From Psychrobacillus sp044762855 (lineage in GTDB: Bacteria; Bacillota; Bacilli; Bacillales_A; Planococcaceae): DNA of 64,000 nucleotides. Under the pieces are notes generated by a model. The model worked only from the letters and a program-made list of their open reading frames with translations. It did not search any database and was not told the DNA's origin. Where the stretch lies: positions 434,001 through 498,000 of the forward strand of contig NZ_JBIWFB010000002.1 of NCBI RefSeq assembly GCF_044762855.1. Reading direction: 5' to 3'. Shown piece after piece: positions 1-7,763 of the stretch (position 1 is the stretch's first letter; the number at the start of each line of letters is the position of its first letter). A program made the translations under genes and the position numbers.

Positions 1-2
1 TT

Positions 3-1055
3 GCAACTCAAATTTTTAAAGAGTTGAACAAGCTAGTAGAAGGTACGGAGATTCAAACAAAATTATTTATAGGTGGAACAGATAAAGTACGTTCCATCGA
101 AAAGTTAAAAACACAACCGCAAATTGTCGTAGGTACACCAGGTAGACTTCGCGATTTAACCGTGGAGCAAGCATTACTTGTGCATACTTCCAACATTTTA
201 GTAGTTGATGAAGCAGATTTAGCATTCGATTTAGGATTTATCAATGAAATCGATCAATTCGCATCTCGTATGCCAGAACAACTGGAAATGTATGTATTCT
301 CTGCAACAATTCCAGAAAAACTACAACCTTTCTTAAAAAAATATATGGATGCACCCGTTCATATTAAAATTGGAGACAAACGTCCGGTTGCGGAAGGAAT
401 TGATTTTACTGTAGTACCAGTGCGTAGTAAATCACGTAAAAAACGCTTACTTGAAGTTATGGAAGGAATCAATCCATATTTAGCGATTATTTTTGCTAAC
501 ACAAAGCAAAATGCTAATGAAGTAGCGAATTTTTTACAAGAAAACGGTATAAAAGTTGGCGTTGTGCACGGTGATATCGCTCCTCGTGAACGTATACGTG
601 TGATGAAGCAAATTCATGATTTAGAATTCCAATATATAGTCGCAACGGATCTGGCAGCACGTGGTATTGATATTCCTGGTGTAAGCCATGTCATTAACTA
701 TGAAATTCCGGATGATTTAGAATTTTTTATTCACCGAGTCGGAAGAACTGCGCGTGCAGGACTTACTGGTTTAGCTATCACATTATATGAGCCATCGGAT
801 GAAGATGCTTTAAATCGTATCGAAAAAATGGGCATAACATTTGAACATAAAGATGTGATAAATGGTGAATGGTCTGAGTTAAAAGAAAGACATGCTCGTA
901 AAAACCGTCCGAAGATGGAAAACGAAATAGATGCAAAAGCAAAGGCACTAGTGCGTAAGCCGAAAAAAGTGAAACCTGGCTATAAACGTAATATGAAATG
1001 GGAAATGGAAAAAGTAAAGAAAAAAGAACGTCGGATTAAGAACCGCAAGAAATAA
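3..1055 (+). CDS. cshB: DEAD-box ATP-dependent RNA helicase CshB, 5' end missing
   Basis: This RNA helicase remodels RNA duplexes, and its B. subtilis counterpart is linked to the cold-shock response and RNA turnover. The gene runs in from the left edge; the frame is open from base 3 and begins ATQIFKEL, the tail of motif Ia, so the Q motif and Walker A are outside the window. Motif Ib (TPGRL), motif II (VVDEAD), motif III (SAT), the helicase C domain with ATDLAARGIDIPGV, and motif VI (HRVGRTARAG) are all present. The C-terminal tail of about 60 residues is Lys/Arg rich, as in CshB-type helicases. The gene nfo follows after 13 bases, as in B. subtilis yqfR-yqfS. The family is certain; the CshB name rests mainly on this neighbourhood. 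Confidence 0.9.
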   Translation, partial: ATQIFKELNKLVEGTEIQTKLFIGGTDKVRSIEKLKTQPQIVVGTPGRLRDLTVEQALLVHTSNILVVDEADLAFDLGFINEIDQFASRMPEQLEMYVFSATIPEKLQPFLKKYMDAPVHIKIGDKRPVAEGIDFTVVPVRSKSRKKRLLEVMEGINPYLAIIFANTKQNANEVANFLQENGIKVGVVHGDIAPRERIRVMKQIHDLEFQYIVATDLAARGIDIPGVSHVINYEIPDDLEFFIHRVGRTARAGLTGLAITLYEPSDEDALNRIEKMGITFEHKDVINGEWSELKERHARKNRPKMENEIDAKAKALVRKPKKVKPGYKRNMKWEMEKVKKKERRIKNRKK

Positions 1056-1068
1056 GGGGGATATATCA

Positions 1069-1953
1069 ATGCTTTTAGGTTCACATGTTTCGATGAGTGG
1101 GAAAGAAATGCTGCTTGCGTCAAGCAAAGAAGCAGCATCCTATGGTGCAAATACATTTATGATTTATACTGGTGCACCTCAAAATACGCGTAGAAAACCA
1201 ATAGAAGAATTGAATATTGAAGCCGGACTGCAACATATGAAAGAAAACGGATTGTCTAATATAGTTGTACATGCTCCGTATATTATCAATTTAGGGAATA
1301 CAACAAAACCAGAGACATTTGCTTTGGGAGTCGACTTTTTACAAAAGGAAGTAGAGCGTACTGCAGCAATTGGTGCAACTCAAATTGTATTGCATCCAGG
1401 CGCGCATGTTGGTGCTGGAGCAGATGCTGGTATCGCAAAAATAGTAGAAGGTTTAAATGAAGTACTAACACAAGATTATCCGGTACAAATCGCATTGGAA
1501 ACGATGGCCGGGAAAGGTTCTGAATGCGGACGCACATTTGAAGAACTAGCGCAAATTATAGATGGTGTGACGAATAATCATCGTCTATCTATTTGTTTAG
1601 ATACATGTCATATTCACGATGCTGGCTACGATGTCGTAAATGATTTTGATGGTGTCTTAAACGAGTTTGATAAAACGATTGGGCTTGATCGTTTAAAAGT
1701 ACTTCATATCAATGATAGTAAAAACGTTCGCGGTGCAGCAAAAGACCGACACGAAAATATTGGATTTGGAGAAATAGGATTTGAAGCATTATTGCATGTT
1801 GTGCATCATCCACAACTCAAGGAAATTCCAAAAATTTTAGAAACACCTTTTGTTGGAGTAGATGCGAAAACAAAACAAGCTCCTTATAAAATAGAAATTG
1901 AAATGCTTCGTTCGAAATCATTTACACCAGATGCAATCGACGCATTACGATAA
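1069..1953 (+). CDS. nfo: Deoxyribonuclease IV (endonuclease IV, AP endonuclease)
   Basis: Nfo cleaves DNA 5' of abasic sites during base excision repair. The 294-residue length is normal for the family. The trinuclear zinc site can be followed through VVHAPY (His near 69), HPGAHVG (near 110), ALETMAG (Glu near 146), DTCHIHDAGYD (near 180), HINDSK (near 217), DRHENIG (near 230) and LETPF (near 262). The start is ATG 1069, preceded by aaggggg. The gene lies 13 bases after cshB and probably shares its transcript. A bidirectional hairpin follows. Confidence 0.95.
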   Translation: MLLGSHVSMSGKEMLLASSKEAASYGANTFMIYTGAPQNTRRKPIEELNIEAGLQHMKENGLSNIVVHAPYIINLGNTTKPETFALGVDFLQKEVERTAAIGATQIVLHPGAHVGAGADAGIAKIVEGLNEVLTQDYPVQIALETMAGKGSECGRTFEELAQIIDGVTNNHRLSICLDTCHIHDAGYDVVNDFDGVLNEFDKTIGLDRLKVLHINDSKNVRGAAKDRHENIGFGEIGFEALLHVVHHPQLKEIPKILETPFVGVDAKTKQAPYKIEIEMLRSKSFTPDAIDALR

Positions 1954-1961
1954 TATATTTA

Positions 1962-1998
1962 GTACCCTCTTCTAGCGAAAAGAAGAGGGTGCTTTTTC
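1962..1998. terminator. Intrinsic terminator after nfo
   Basis: A perfect 10-bp stem (accctcttct at 1964-1973 with agaagagggt at 1981-1990) is followed by a T-run on the + strand. It overlaps the last codons of the convergent gene on the minus strand. Confidence 0.85.
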
Positions 1999-2232
1999 AA
2001 TTATCTCTTTATACAAAGCAGTAGCACGTTGTTCACCGAGTAAGCCAATTAGCTTCTGCTGGATTGCAAGAGGTACCCCTAACACAAGCCATGATAAGGA
2101 AATCTCTTTTAATAGGGGATGTACTCCATCTAATTCTTTATCGGATAATTTAATGTCGAATCCTTTTAAAATTGTTTTAAACTCTTTTTTAGAACAGCTT
2201 TGTAATTGCGCAATAAACTTCGTAATATCCAT
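1972..2232 (-). CDS. DUF2624-like small protein (YqfT-type)
   Basis: An 86-residue soluble protein of unknown function. It has no membrane segment and no cysteine motif; it is predicted mostly helical, with a central KEFKTILKGFDIKLSDKEL segment. Its size and its place between nfo and the zinc transporter genes match B. subtilis YqfT, a DUF2624 protein, and that is the main reason for the call. ATG 2232 is preceded by aaagga on the minus strand. The stop lies within the nfo terminator. It is divergent from znuC, with about 105 bases between them. Confidence 0.6.
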   Translation of the reverse strand: MDITKFIAQLQSCSKKEFKTILKGFDIKLSDKELDGVHPLLKEISLSWLVLGVPLAIQQKLIGLLGEQRATALYKEIIEKAPSSFR

Positions 2233-2258
2233 CTAAACTTCCTTTCAAGTATTATTTA

Positions 2259-2287
2259 TTTACATCAGACAAATTTTCCTCTATACT
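2259..2287 (+). promoter_or_regulatory. Sigma-A promoter of znuC-znuB-zur
   Basis: The -35 element TTTACA (2259-2264), a 17-base spacer and the -10 element TATACT (2282-2287) form a near-consensus vegetative promoter. The predicted transcription start, near 2294, lies just ahead of the Zur box. Confidence 0.7.
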
Positions 2288-2300
2288 TGTATATTGTAAA

Positions 2301-2315
2301 TCGTAACGATTATGA
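2301..2315 (+). promoter_or_regulatory. Zur operator
   Basis: The 15-bp site tcgtaacgattatga matches the Bacillus Zur 7-1-7 box (TCGTAATNATTACGA) at all but two non-central positions. It sits just downstream of the predicted start site, where a bound repressor would block transcription of the zinc uptake genes and of zur itself. Confidence 0.8.
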
Positions 2316-2337
2316 ATTAGAATAGAGGAAATTATAC

Positions 2338-3105
2338 ATGGCTACACCATTAATACAATTAGACAATATATCCTATCAATATGAACAAACAAAAGCTTTG
2401 ACAGATATTAATTTAACGATTGAAGAAGGGGATTTTTTAGCGATTATTGGTCCGAATGGATCTGGAAAGTCCACTTTATTAAAAATTATGCTTGGATTAT
2501 TAAAACCGACAAATGGGAAAGTCCTACTATTAGGCCAACCAGTTGATCAATTTAAAGAAAAAGAGCAGATTGGTTATGTTTCCCAAAAATCAAATGCATT
2601 TAATACAGGTTTTCCTGCAACAGTTGCGGAAGTAGTACGAAGTGGACTGGTGAAAAAAATTGGTTTATTTCATCGTTATCCAAGCAATGTTCATTTAGAA
2701 GTTCGACAAGCACTAAAATCAGTAGGGATGGAGAAGTTTGCACACCGAAATATTGGAGAACTTTCTGGTGGTCAGCAGCAACGTGTATTTATTGCTAGAG
2801 CATTAATAAGTAATCCAAAAGTTTTAATACTCGATGAGCCGACAGTAGGTGTGGATAGTAAAAATGTTCGTTCATTTTATCTTATGTTATCTCATTTAAA
2901 TCGGGAACATAAGATTACAATTGTTTTAGTAACACATGATGTGGACGCCGTATCGAAAAGTATTAGTCATGTAGCCTGCCTTAATCGGACAATACATTTT
3001 CATGGCTTCAAAAATGATATGGACACAATGAGTGATGAACAACTAGAAGCTTGGTATGGGCATGCAGTTCGTAAAGTGGATCACCCGAGTGAGGTGCAAG
3101 TATGA
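2338..3105 (+). CDS. znuC: Zinc ABC transporter ATP-binding protein ZnuC/AdcC
   Basis: This is the ATPase of a high-affinity zinc importer. In its 255 residues one sees Walker A (GPNGSGKST, about 38-46), a Q-loop, the signature LSGGQQQR (about 142), Walker B (VLILDEP, about 161) and the switch His (THD). It starts at ATG 2338 after gaggaaa. It overlaps znuB by four bases (ATGA), so the two are translationally coupled. Zinc specificity is inferred from the Zur box upstream and the zur gene downstream. No substrate-binding lipoprotein (ZnuA) is encoded nearby. Confidence 0.9.
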   Translation: MATPLIQLDNISYQYEQTKALTDINLTIEEGDFLAIIGPNGSGKSTLLKIMLGLLKPTNGKVLLLGQPVDQFKEKEQIGYVSQKSNAFNTGFPATVAEVVRSGLVKKIGLFHRYPSNVHLEVRQALKSVGMEKFAHRNIGELSGGQQQRVFIARALISNPKVLILDEPTVGVDSKNVRSFYLMLSHLNREHKITIVLVTHDVDAVSKSISHVACLNRTIHFHGFKNDMDTMSDEQLEAWYGHAVRKVDHPSEVQV

Positions 3106-3950
3106 TAGAGTCGATATTTCGCTATGAGTTTTTACAAAATGCCTTTGCATCTGGCTTAATCATTGGAGTGATTGCACCACTTCTAGGCGTGTTTATCGTC
3201 GTACGAAGATTGTCTTTAATCGCCGATGCGCTCAGTCATGTGACGCTTGCAGGTATTGCAGGGAGCTTGTATTTAAGTCAATCCATTAGTGTGCTAGGGT
3301 TTTTGAATCCATTGTATTTAGGTATTGCTGCATCTGTAATGGGTTCCTTGTTTATAGAACGTCTTCGGAGAGTGTATAAGCATTATGAAGAGCTGGCAAT
3401 TCCGATCATTATGTCAGCTGGACTTGGTTTCGGTGCAATATTCATCTCTCTTGCTGAAGGATTTAGCTCTGATTTATTTAGTTACTTATTTGGATCTGTT
3501 TCAGCAGTAAGTAGACAAGATTTATGGATTGTAGCTATTATTGCACTGATCGTTGTATTATTTCTAGGTTTCTTTTTTAAAGAATTATTTGTTTTATCTT
3601 TCGATGAAGAATATGCAAAAGCATCGGGACTACCTGCAAAATGGATTCATGTGTTGTTTATGGTCGTTACAGCATTAGTGATTGCAGGCTCGATGCGTAT
3701 TGTAGGTATATTGCTAGTGTCTTCTTTAATTACTTTACCGGTTGCTGCAGCGATGCGCATTGCGAAAAGCTTTAAACAAGCGATAATTTTCTCGATTGTT
3801 TTTGGTGAATTGGCGGTTATTGTAGGCTTAGCAAGTGCATTTTATTTGGATTTAGCGCCAGGTGGAACAATTGTAGTCGTTTCTATTATTATACTACTTC
3901 TAACAATATACTTTAAAAAATGGATGAAGAAGGGAGTTCCAGCACAATGA
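3102..3950 (+). CDS. znuB: Zinc ABC transporter permease ZnuB/AdcB
   Basis: An integral membrane permease of the ABC-3 family, 282 residues with about eight or nine hydrophobic segments. The family pattern RRLSLIADALSHVTLAGIAG near residues 35-54 and the SSLITLPVAAAMRIAKS stretch near 205 are typical of metal permeases. It pairs with the preceding ATPase. Its stop overlaps the zur start (ATGA), so the three genes form one tightly coupled operon. Confidence 0.9.
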   Translation: MIESIFRYEFLQNAFASGLIIGVIAPLLGVFIVVRRLSLIADALSHVTLAGIAGSLYLSQSISVLGFLNPLYLGIAASVMGSLFIERLRRVYKHYEELAIPIIMSAGLGFGAIFISLAEGFSSDLFSYLFGSVSAVSRQDLWIVAIIALIVVLFLGFFFKELFVLSFDEEYAKASGLPAKWIHVLFMVVTALVIAGSMRIVGILLVSSLITLPVAAAMRIAKSFKQAIIFSIVFGELAVIVGLASAFYLDLAPGGTIVVVSIIILLLTIYFKKWMKKGVPAQ

Positions 3951-4357
3951 ATATTGAAAAAGCATGGGATATTCTGAAAAAAGAAGGATTTAAAAAAACG
4001 GACAAGCGTGAACAAATTTTAGAGATTTTTTCGCAAACGGAAAAATATATTACGGCAAGAGATATTTTAGATGTAATGATGGCGGAGCATCCTGGGATGA
4101 GTTATGATACGATTTATCGAAACTTAAGTACATTTGTAGATTTAGGTATTTTAGAAGAAACAGAACTGACTGGCGAAAAGCATTTTAGAATGCAATGTGA
4201 AGCAGAACATCATCATCATCATTTCATATGCATGTCTTGTGGGAATATAAAAGAAATTAACTATTGCCCAATGGAGACGTTGCAAAATGCGATTCCTGGA
4301 TATGAAATTGAAAATCATAAATTTGAGATATATGGAAATTGTCCAGAATGTCATTAA
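3947..4357 (+). CDS. zur: Zinc uptake repressor, Fur family (Zur)
   Basis: A zinc-sensing DNA-binding repressor of 136 residues. The N-terminal winged helix (to about 80) contains MSYDTIYRNL. The dimerisation half has the His-rich EAEHHHHHFIC and two zinc-binding CxxC pairs (CMSC and the C-terminal CPEC), as in Fur/Zur proteins. I chose ATG 3947, which overlaps the znuB stop by ATGA, over an in-frame upstream TTG. Its operon has a Zur box, so it probably represses itself. Zur rather than Fur or PerR is inferred from the operon and from the position equivalent to B. subtilis yqfV. Confidence 0.9.
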   Translation: MNIEKAWDILKKEGFKKTDKREQILEIFSQTEKYITARDILDVMMAEHPGMSYDTIYRNLSTFVDLGILEETELTGEKHFRMQCEAEHHHHHFICMSCGNIKEINYCPMETLQNAIPGYEIENHKFEIYGNCPECH

Positions 4358-4358
4358 T

Positions 4359-4392
4359 AAAACCTCCACCGAATTTTTTGGTGGAGGTTTTA
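4359..4392. terminator. Bidirectional terminator between zur and the coiled-coil gene
   Basis: The arms aaaacctccacc and ggtggaggtttt form a 12-bp stem with A-rich and T-rich flanks, so it can end transcripts from both sides. Confidence 0.85.
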
Positions 4393-4752
4393 TTGTTCAT
4401 GTATTTGTTGTAATTTAAATATGTCTAATTCATTTTTGGAGGTTTTTTGGTATGTAAAAGTTACTTCATTTTTAATATCCCGCATTTCTCCCTTTAAAGA
4501 AGATAGGTCACCGTGTATTTTGTGAATATCCATTGAAAGGCTTTCTAGTTTTGCATCTGATTCTTCTTGTCGATTGAAAATTGCCTTTGTTAATTGCGTA
4601 TTTTCTTCTAATTGGGCTTTTATTGTTGCTTGGTTGCTCTTTATAATAGTAATTTCATTATTAATAGTAGCTAATTCATTGTTAATACCAGTAATTTCGC
4701 TTTTAATACCAGTAAGTTCACTTAAAATTTGTTGCAATAGTTTTTCACTCAA
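4390..4752 (-). CDS. Orphan coiled-coil protein of unknown function
   Basis: A 120-residue protein that I do not recognise. It is almost entirely coiled coil with no membrane segment or cysteine. From about residue 12 it has consecutive heptads (LTGIKSE, ITGINNE, LATINNE, ITIIKSN, QATIKAQ), encoded by diverged 21-bp tandem units, which points to growth by internal duplication. TTG 4752 is favoured because agggggt lies eight bases upstream. It sits alone between the zur operon and the yqfW-ispG pair, with terminators on both sides. The existence of the gene is well supported; the function is unknown. Confidence 0.7.
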   Translation of the reverse strand: MSEKLLQQILSELTGIKSEITGINNELATINNEITIIKSNQATIKAQLEENTQLTKAIFNRQEESDAKLESLSMDIHKIHGDLSSLKGEMRDIKNEVTFTYQKTSKNELDIFKLQQIHEQ

Positions 4753-4857
4753 CTCATTTTACCCCCTTTTTGTTGTTAATTCGATCTGCTTCTTGCTAAG
4801 ATTATAACATCTGTTTTGCTATTAATCATGTAATTTGTCGAAATAGAATAGATGAAA

Positions 4858-4891
4858 AAAAGGACCTCGTCTACTGTGGACGAGGTCTTTT
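4858..4891 (-). terminator. Terminator of the ispG-yqfW transcript
   Basis: Stem gacctcgtc (4863-4871) pairs with gacgaggtc (4879-4887). On the minus strand it is followed by a T-run, just after the yqfW-like stop codon. Confidence 0.8.
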
Positions 4892-4896
4892 GAGTA

Positions 4897-5478
4897 TTAT
4901 TTATTTAAGGATAGTGCAAATTCTTTTTCGATCCAGTTGTTCGCTTCGATCCAATTATTTACGCGAATGACTCCAGTTGGAGCAGGTTGTTGATTGTAAG
5001 GTGTGTTAAATAATAATACAGGAATGTCTAATTCTTCATGTATTTCAACCGCATTATCATGCTTGTCTTCGAAGAACGCATGGACACCATGTTTTCTAGC
5101 GGTTTCAATTTTATTATGTGTACCGATTAACTCGATATGATCGTAAAGCAACTCTTGCTCTTTAAACCAGTTAAGCGTAACATCCATTACATTTTCGCCA
5201 CGTGCAGAGATGAAAAATAGTTCATATTTTTCTTTCCATGCAGATAATACGGCATGAGCATCTGGCTGAATAGGGGAGGTTGCGTAAATCGTTGCTTCCG
5301 ATTTTTTAAACCACTCATAAAATTCTTGTTCACTTACTGGAAAAGCTTTTGTTAAGTCATATTCTTTAATATCACTTAATTGTAAATTACATTTAAATGC
5401 TTCATTAATATGTGGAAGCAAAGAAGTAGGGCATGTTACTGTCCCGTCTATATCGATTCCGAATCGAATATTCGTCAT
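4897..5478 (-). CDS. yqfW: HAD-family 5'-nucleotidase-like protein (YqfW type)
   Basis: A 193-residue protein of the HAD superfamily, close to the deoxy-pyrimidine 5'-nucleotidase group. The nucleophile motif is GIDIDGTVT near residue 7. Motif II is ISARGE near 95, and motif III/IV is FFEDKHDN near 136. Length and position match B. subtilis YqfW. It starts at ATG 5478 after aaggggt and lies 12 bases downstream of ispG, so the two are probably cotranscribed. The natural substrate is not evident. Confidence 0.8.
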   Translation of the reverse strand: MTNIRFGIDIDGTVTCPTSLLPHINEAFKCNLQLSDIKEYDLTKAFPVSEQEFYEWFKKSEATIYATSPIQPDAHAVLSAWKEKYELFFISARGENVMDVTLNWFKEQELLYDHIELIGTHNKIETARKHGVHAFFEDKHDNAVEIHEELDIPVLLFNTPYNQQPAPTGVIRVNNWIEANNWIEKEFALSLNK

Positions 5479-5490
5479 ATTCCCGACCCC

Positions 5491-6615
5491 TTATGCTTGT
5501 TGTTTTTCTTGTTGTTGTTTTTGTTCGAGTTCTTGTTGCGCAAAATATTCTGCAGCAATTTTATCGATTTCAATTTTCAGTTCGTCGACCATTGTTTCTT
5601 CTGGTACTTTTCGTACTGTTTTTCCTTTACGGAATAGAAGGCCTTCTCCGCGTGCACCTGCAATTCCGATATCCGCTTCACGTGCTTCACCAGGACCGTT
5701 AACTGCACAGCCTAATACTGCAACTTTAATCGGTGCTTTAATATGTGAGATATACTCTTCTACCTCGTTTGCGATCGAGATCAAATCGATTTCAATACGT
5801 CCGCAAGTTGGGCAAGAGATTAAAGTAGCTGCATTAGATGATAAGCCGAATACTTTCAATAATTCTCTAGCAACTTTAATTTCTTCTACAGGATCCGCAC
5901 TTAAAGATACACGAAGCGTGTTCCCAATACCCATCGATAGTAATGTACCAAGTCCTGCAGCACTTTTAATAGAACCAGCAAAAAGTGTACCTGACTCTGT
6001 AATACCTAAATGTAAAGGATAATCAAACGCTTGAGAAGCTTTTCTATATGCTTCCACTGCTAAGTTTACGTCAGAAGCTTTCATCGATACGATAATATCG
6101 TGAAAATCTAAGTCTTCTAGTATTTTAATATGGTGAAGTGCGCTTTCTACCATTCCATCTGCAGTAGGGTAACCATATTTCTCTAAAATTTTCTTCTCTA
6201 GAGAACCAGCATTTACACCAATACGAATTGGGATGCCTTTTGCTTTTGCAGCATTTACAACTGCTTCTACTTTTTCTTTACGTCCGATGTTACCAGGGTT
6301 AATACGAATTTTGTCTGCGCCTTGCTCGATCGCAATAAGCGCTAGTTTATAGTCAAAATGAATATCCACTACTAGTGGTATATTAATTCGTTTTTTTATC
6401 TCTCCGATTGAATATGCAGCGCGTTCATCAGGACAAGCGACACGAATGATTTGACAACCAGCTTCTTCTAATCGCAAAATTTCTGCAACTGTCGCTTCCA
6501 CATCATGTGTTTTGGTTGTCGTCATACTTTGGATAAACAGTTCGTCACTGCCACCTATTGTTAAGTTTCCAACTCGAACGGGACGAGTTTTGGAACGATG
6601 AATTATTTCACTCAT
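5491..6615 (-). CDS. ispG: 4-hydroxy-3-methylbut-2-en-1-yl diphosphate synthase (flavodoxin)
   Basis: IspG carries out the penultimate step of the MEP isoprenoid pathway, converting MEcPP to HMBPP with a 4Fe-4S cluster. In its 374 residues the TIM-barrel part runs to about 260. The cluster ligands are visible as SCPTCGR (two Cys near 270) and GCAVNGPGEA (Cys near 305, Glu near 312). The last 12 residues form a Gln/Glu-rich tail that looks dispensable. ATG 6615 follows aaggaga. The genes ispA and dxs for the same precursor supply lie near 56-59 kb. Confidence 0.97.
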   Translation of the reverse strand: MSEIIHRSKTRPVRVGNLTIGGSDELFIQSMTTTKTHDVEATVAEILRLEEAGCQIIRVACPDERAAYSIGEIKKRINIPLVVDIHFDYKLALIAIEQGADKIRINPGNIGRKEKVEAVVNAAKAKGIPIRIGVNAGSLEKKILEKYGYPTADGMVESALHHIKILEDLDFHDIIVSMKASDVNLAVEAYRKASQAFDYPLHLGITESGTLFAGSIKSAAGLGTLLSMGIGNTLRVSLSADPVEEIKVARELLKVFGLSSNAATLISCPTCGRIEIDLISIANEVEEYISHIKAPIKVAVLGCAVNGPGEAREADIGIAGARGEGLLFRKGKTVRKVPEETMVDELKIEIDKIAAEYFAQQELEQKQQQEKQQA

Positions 6616-6704
6616 GTAATTCTCTCCTTCTCGAGGCTTTATGCCATCACTACGATCATTTTATCAGTCTTTAGAAGGTATTGACAAGGAAGAAACCTCT
6701 ATTT

Positions 6705-7037
6705 CTAATTTTTACATTGTGCGGGTGTTGTATAAATCGGTAAAAGTACCTGTTCACCAGCGATAAAGCTTTGATTGATCAGATGTGGATTCAATGTATA
6801 AAAATCATTTAATCGCTCTGTAAAAGTGATGGACTCTTCAGAAGGATACAGTGAAAACAATGAGTAAATAGTGTCTCCAGCGACAATTTCGACTGAAATA
6901 TAATCGAGCTTTTCTACACATTCTTCTATTGTTGGTTCTGTTGGATAATAAGCAAGTGGGATTGTACCTTCGAAGAGATCTACTTTCACTATATAGAACG
7001 AGATTAAGAGTAAGATAGTTGCAACGAATATTTTCAT
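6705..7037 (-). CDS. yqfZ: LysM-like membrane-anchored protein (YqfZ type)
   Basis: A 110-residue protein with one N-terminal membrane segment (about residues 4-20) and an outside-facing C-terminal LysM-like fold from about 47 to 105 (VEIVAGDTIYSLFSL, then NPHLINQSFIAGEQVLLPIY). Such domains bind peptidoglycan. I chose ATG 7037, preceded by aaggggg at normal spacing, over an upstream in-frame start. The place upstream of ispG matches B. subtilis yqfZ. The role in cell-wall maintenance is inferred from the domain. Confidence 0.75.
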   Translation of the reverse strand: MKIFVATILLLISFYIVKVDLFEGTIPLAYYPTEPTIEECVEKLDYISVEIVAGDTIYSLFSLYPSEESITFTERLNDFYTLNPHLINQSFIAGEQVLLPIYTTPAQCKN

Positions 7038-7085
7038 ATAAAAACCCCCTTGTCCTACTTTATGCATGACAAAAGGGGAGTATGA

Positions 7086-7586
7086 CTATCTTTTAATCGG
7101 ATAATATTTGGTTGCAATTACTATATACACAAAGGTGATTACGTAAATTGCTAGTTGTACATAGTTACTGGTCCACTGTAGCAAGGTTGCTAAAATGGAT
7201 AGTAGCATCGGAACAGTACTGGCGAAAAGAGTTGTTCGCCAAATATGACGATATTCTCCTTTTCGTTTTCTAAAATAGAGAATACCGAGACCGATGTACG
7301 CAAATATACTTATTTGTACAAAGATTAATAATGTATTAAATACAAATAAAAAGACAAATGCAAAAGGATAAAGTAACCATTGGATTTTAGAAAAGTATTC
7401 CAATAATCCTTGCATACTTGTTTGTTGATCTGATATTCCACTCGTAAAAAAGACGAATGAAATAAGGGTCATTATAAAAATATAGCTAAATATGTATTGC
7501 ATTACTTTTCCTATAGGAATAAGTCGAAACGCAGCGATTTTTTTCGGACTATGTAAACTTGCTTTGAAAATTTGATATAAATTCAC
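7086..7586 (-). CDS. yqgB: DUF1189 family membrane protein (YqgB type)
   Basis: A 166-residue membrane protein with five or so hydrophobic segments. The cytosolic N-terminus SLHSPKKIAAFRLIPIGK is the DUF1189 hallmark. I place the start at GTG 7586, eight bases after aaaggg; an upstream GTG abuts that ribosome binding site and is unlikely. It precedes yqfZ by about 50 bases on the same strand. Function unknown. The order ispG-yqfZ-(yqgA)-yqgB-yqgC-sodA of B. subtilis is mostly kept, with yqgA missing and a phosphate transporter gene inserted. Confidence 0.75.
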   Translation of the reverse strand: MNLYQIFKASLHSPKKIAAFRLIPIGKVMQYIFSYIFIMTLISFVFFTSGISDQQTSMQGLLEYFSKIQWLLYPFAFVFLFVFNTLLIFVQISIFAYIGLGILYFRKRKGEYRHIWRTTLFASTVPMLLSILATLLQWTSNYVQLAIYVITFVYIVIATKYYPIKR

Positions 7587-7674
7587 AAACGTCACCCTTT
7601 CCTTTTAATTTTAGCATCTTTCTTACTGGATAAAACAAAAAAAGAGTGATTGTTGGAAAGAAATTATTATTATG

Positions 7675-7713
7675 TATACTTTAGCTTTACATTTCCTTTA
7701 TACTTTAAACGTA
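7675..7713 (+). promoter_or_regulatory. PhoP-box-like repeats upstream of the Na/Pi cotransporter gene
   Basis: Hexamers spaced 11 bp apart (TATACT 7675, TTTACA 7686, TTTATA 7697, then a poor AACGTA 7708) resemble Bacillus Pho boxes (TT-A/T/C-ACA with 5-bp gaps). The match is weaker than the one before pstS. A function in phosphate starvation would suit the gene. Confidence 0.5.
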
Positions 7714-7763
7714 ATGCGTTCAAAAACACGTGAAATTTGTCGAAACGGGAGTTGAATTACTAC

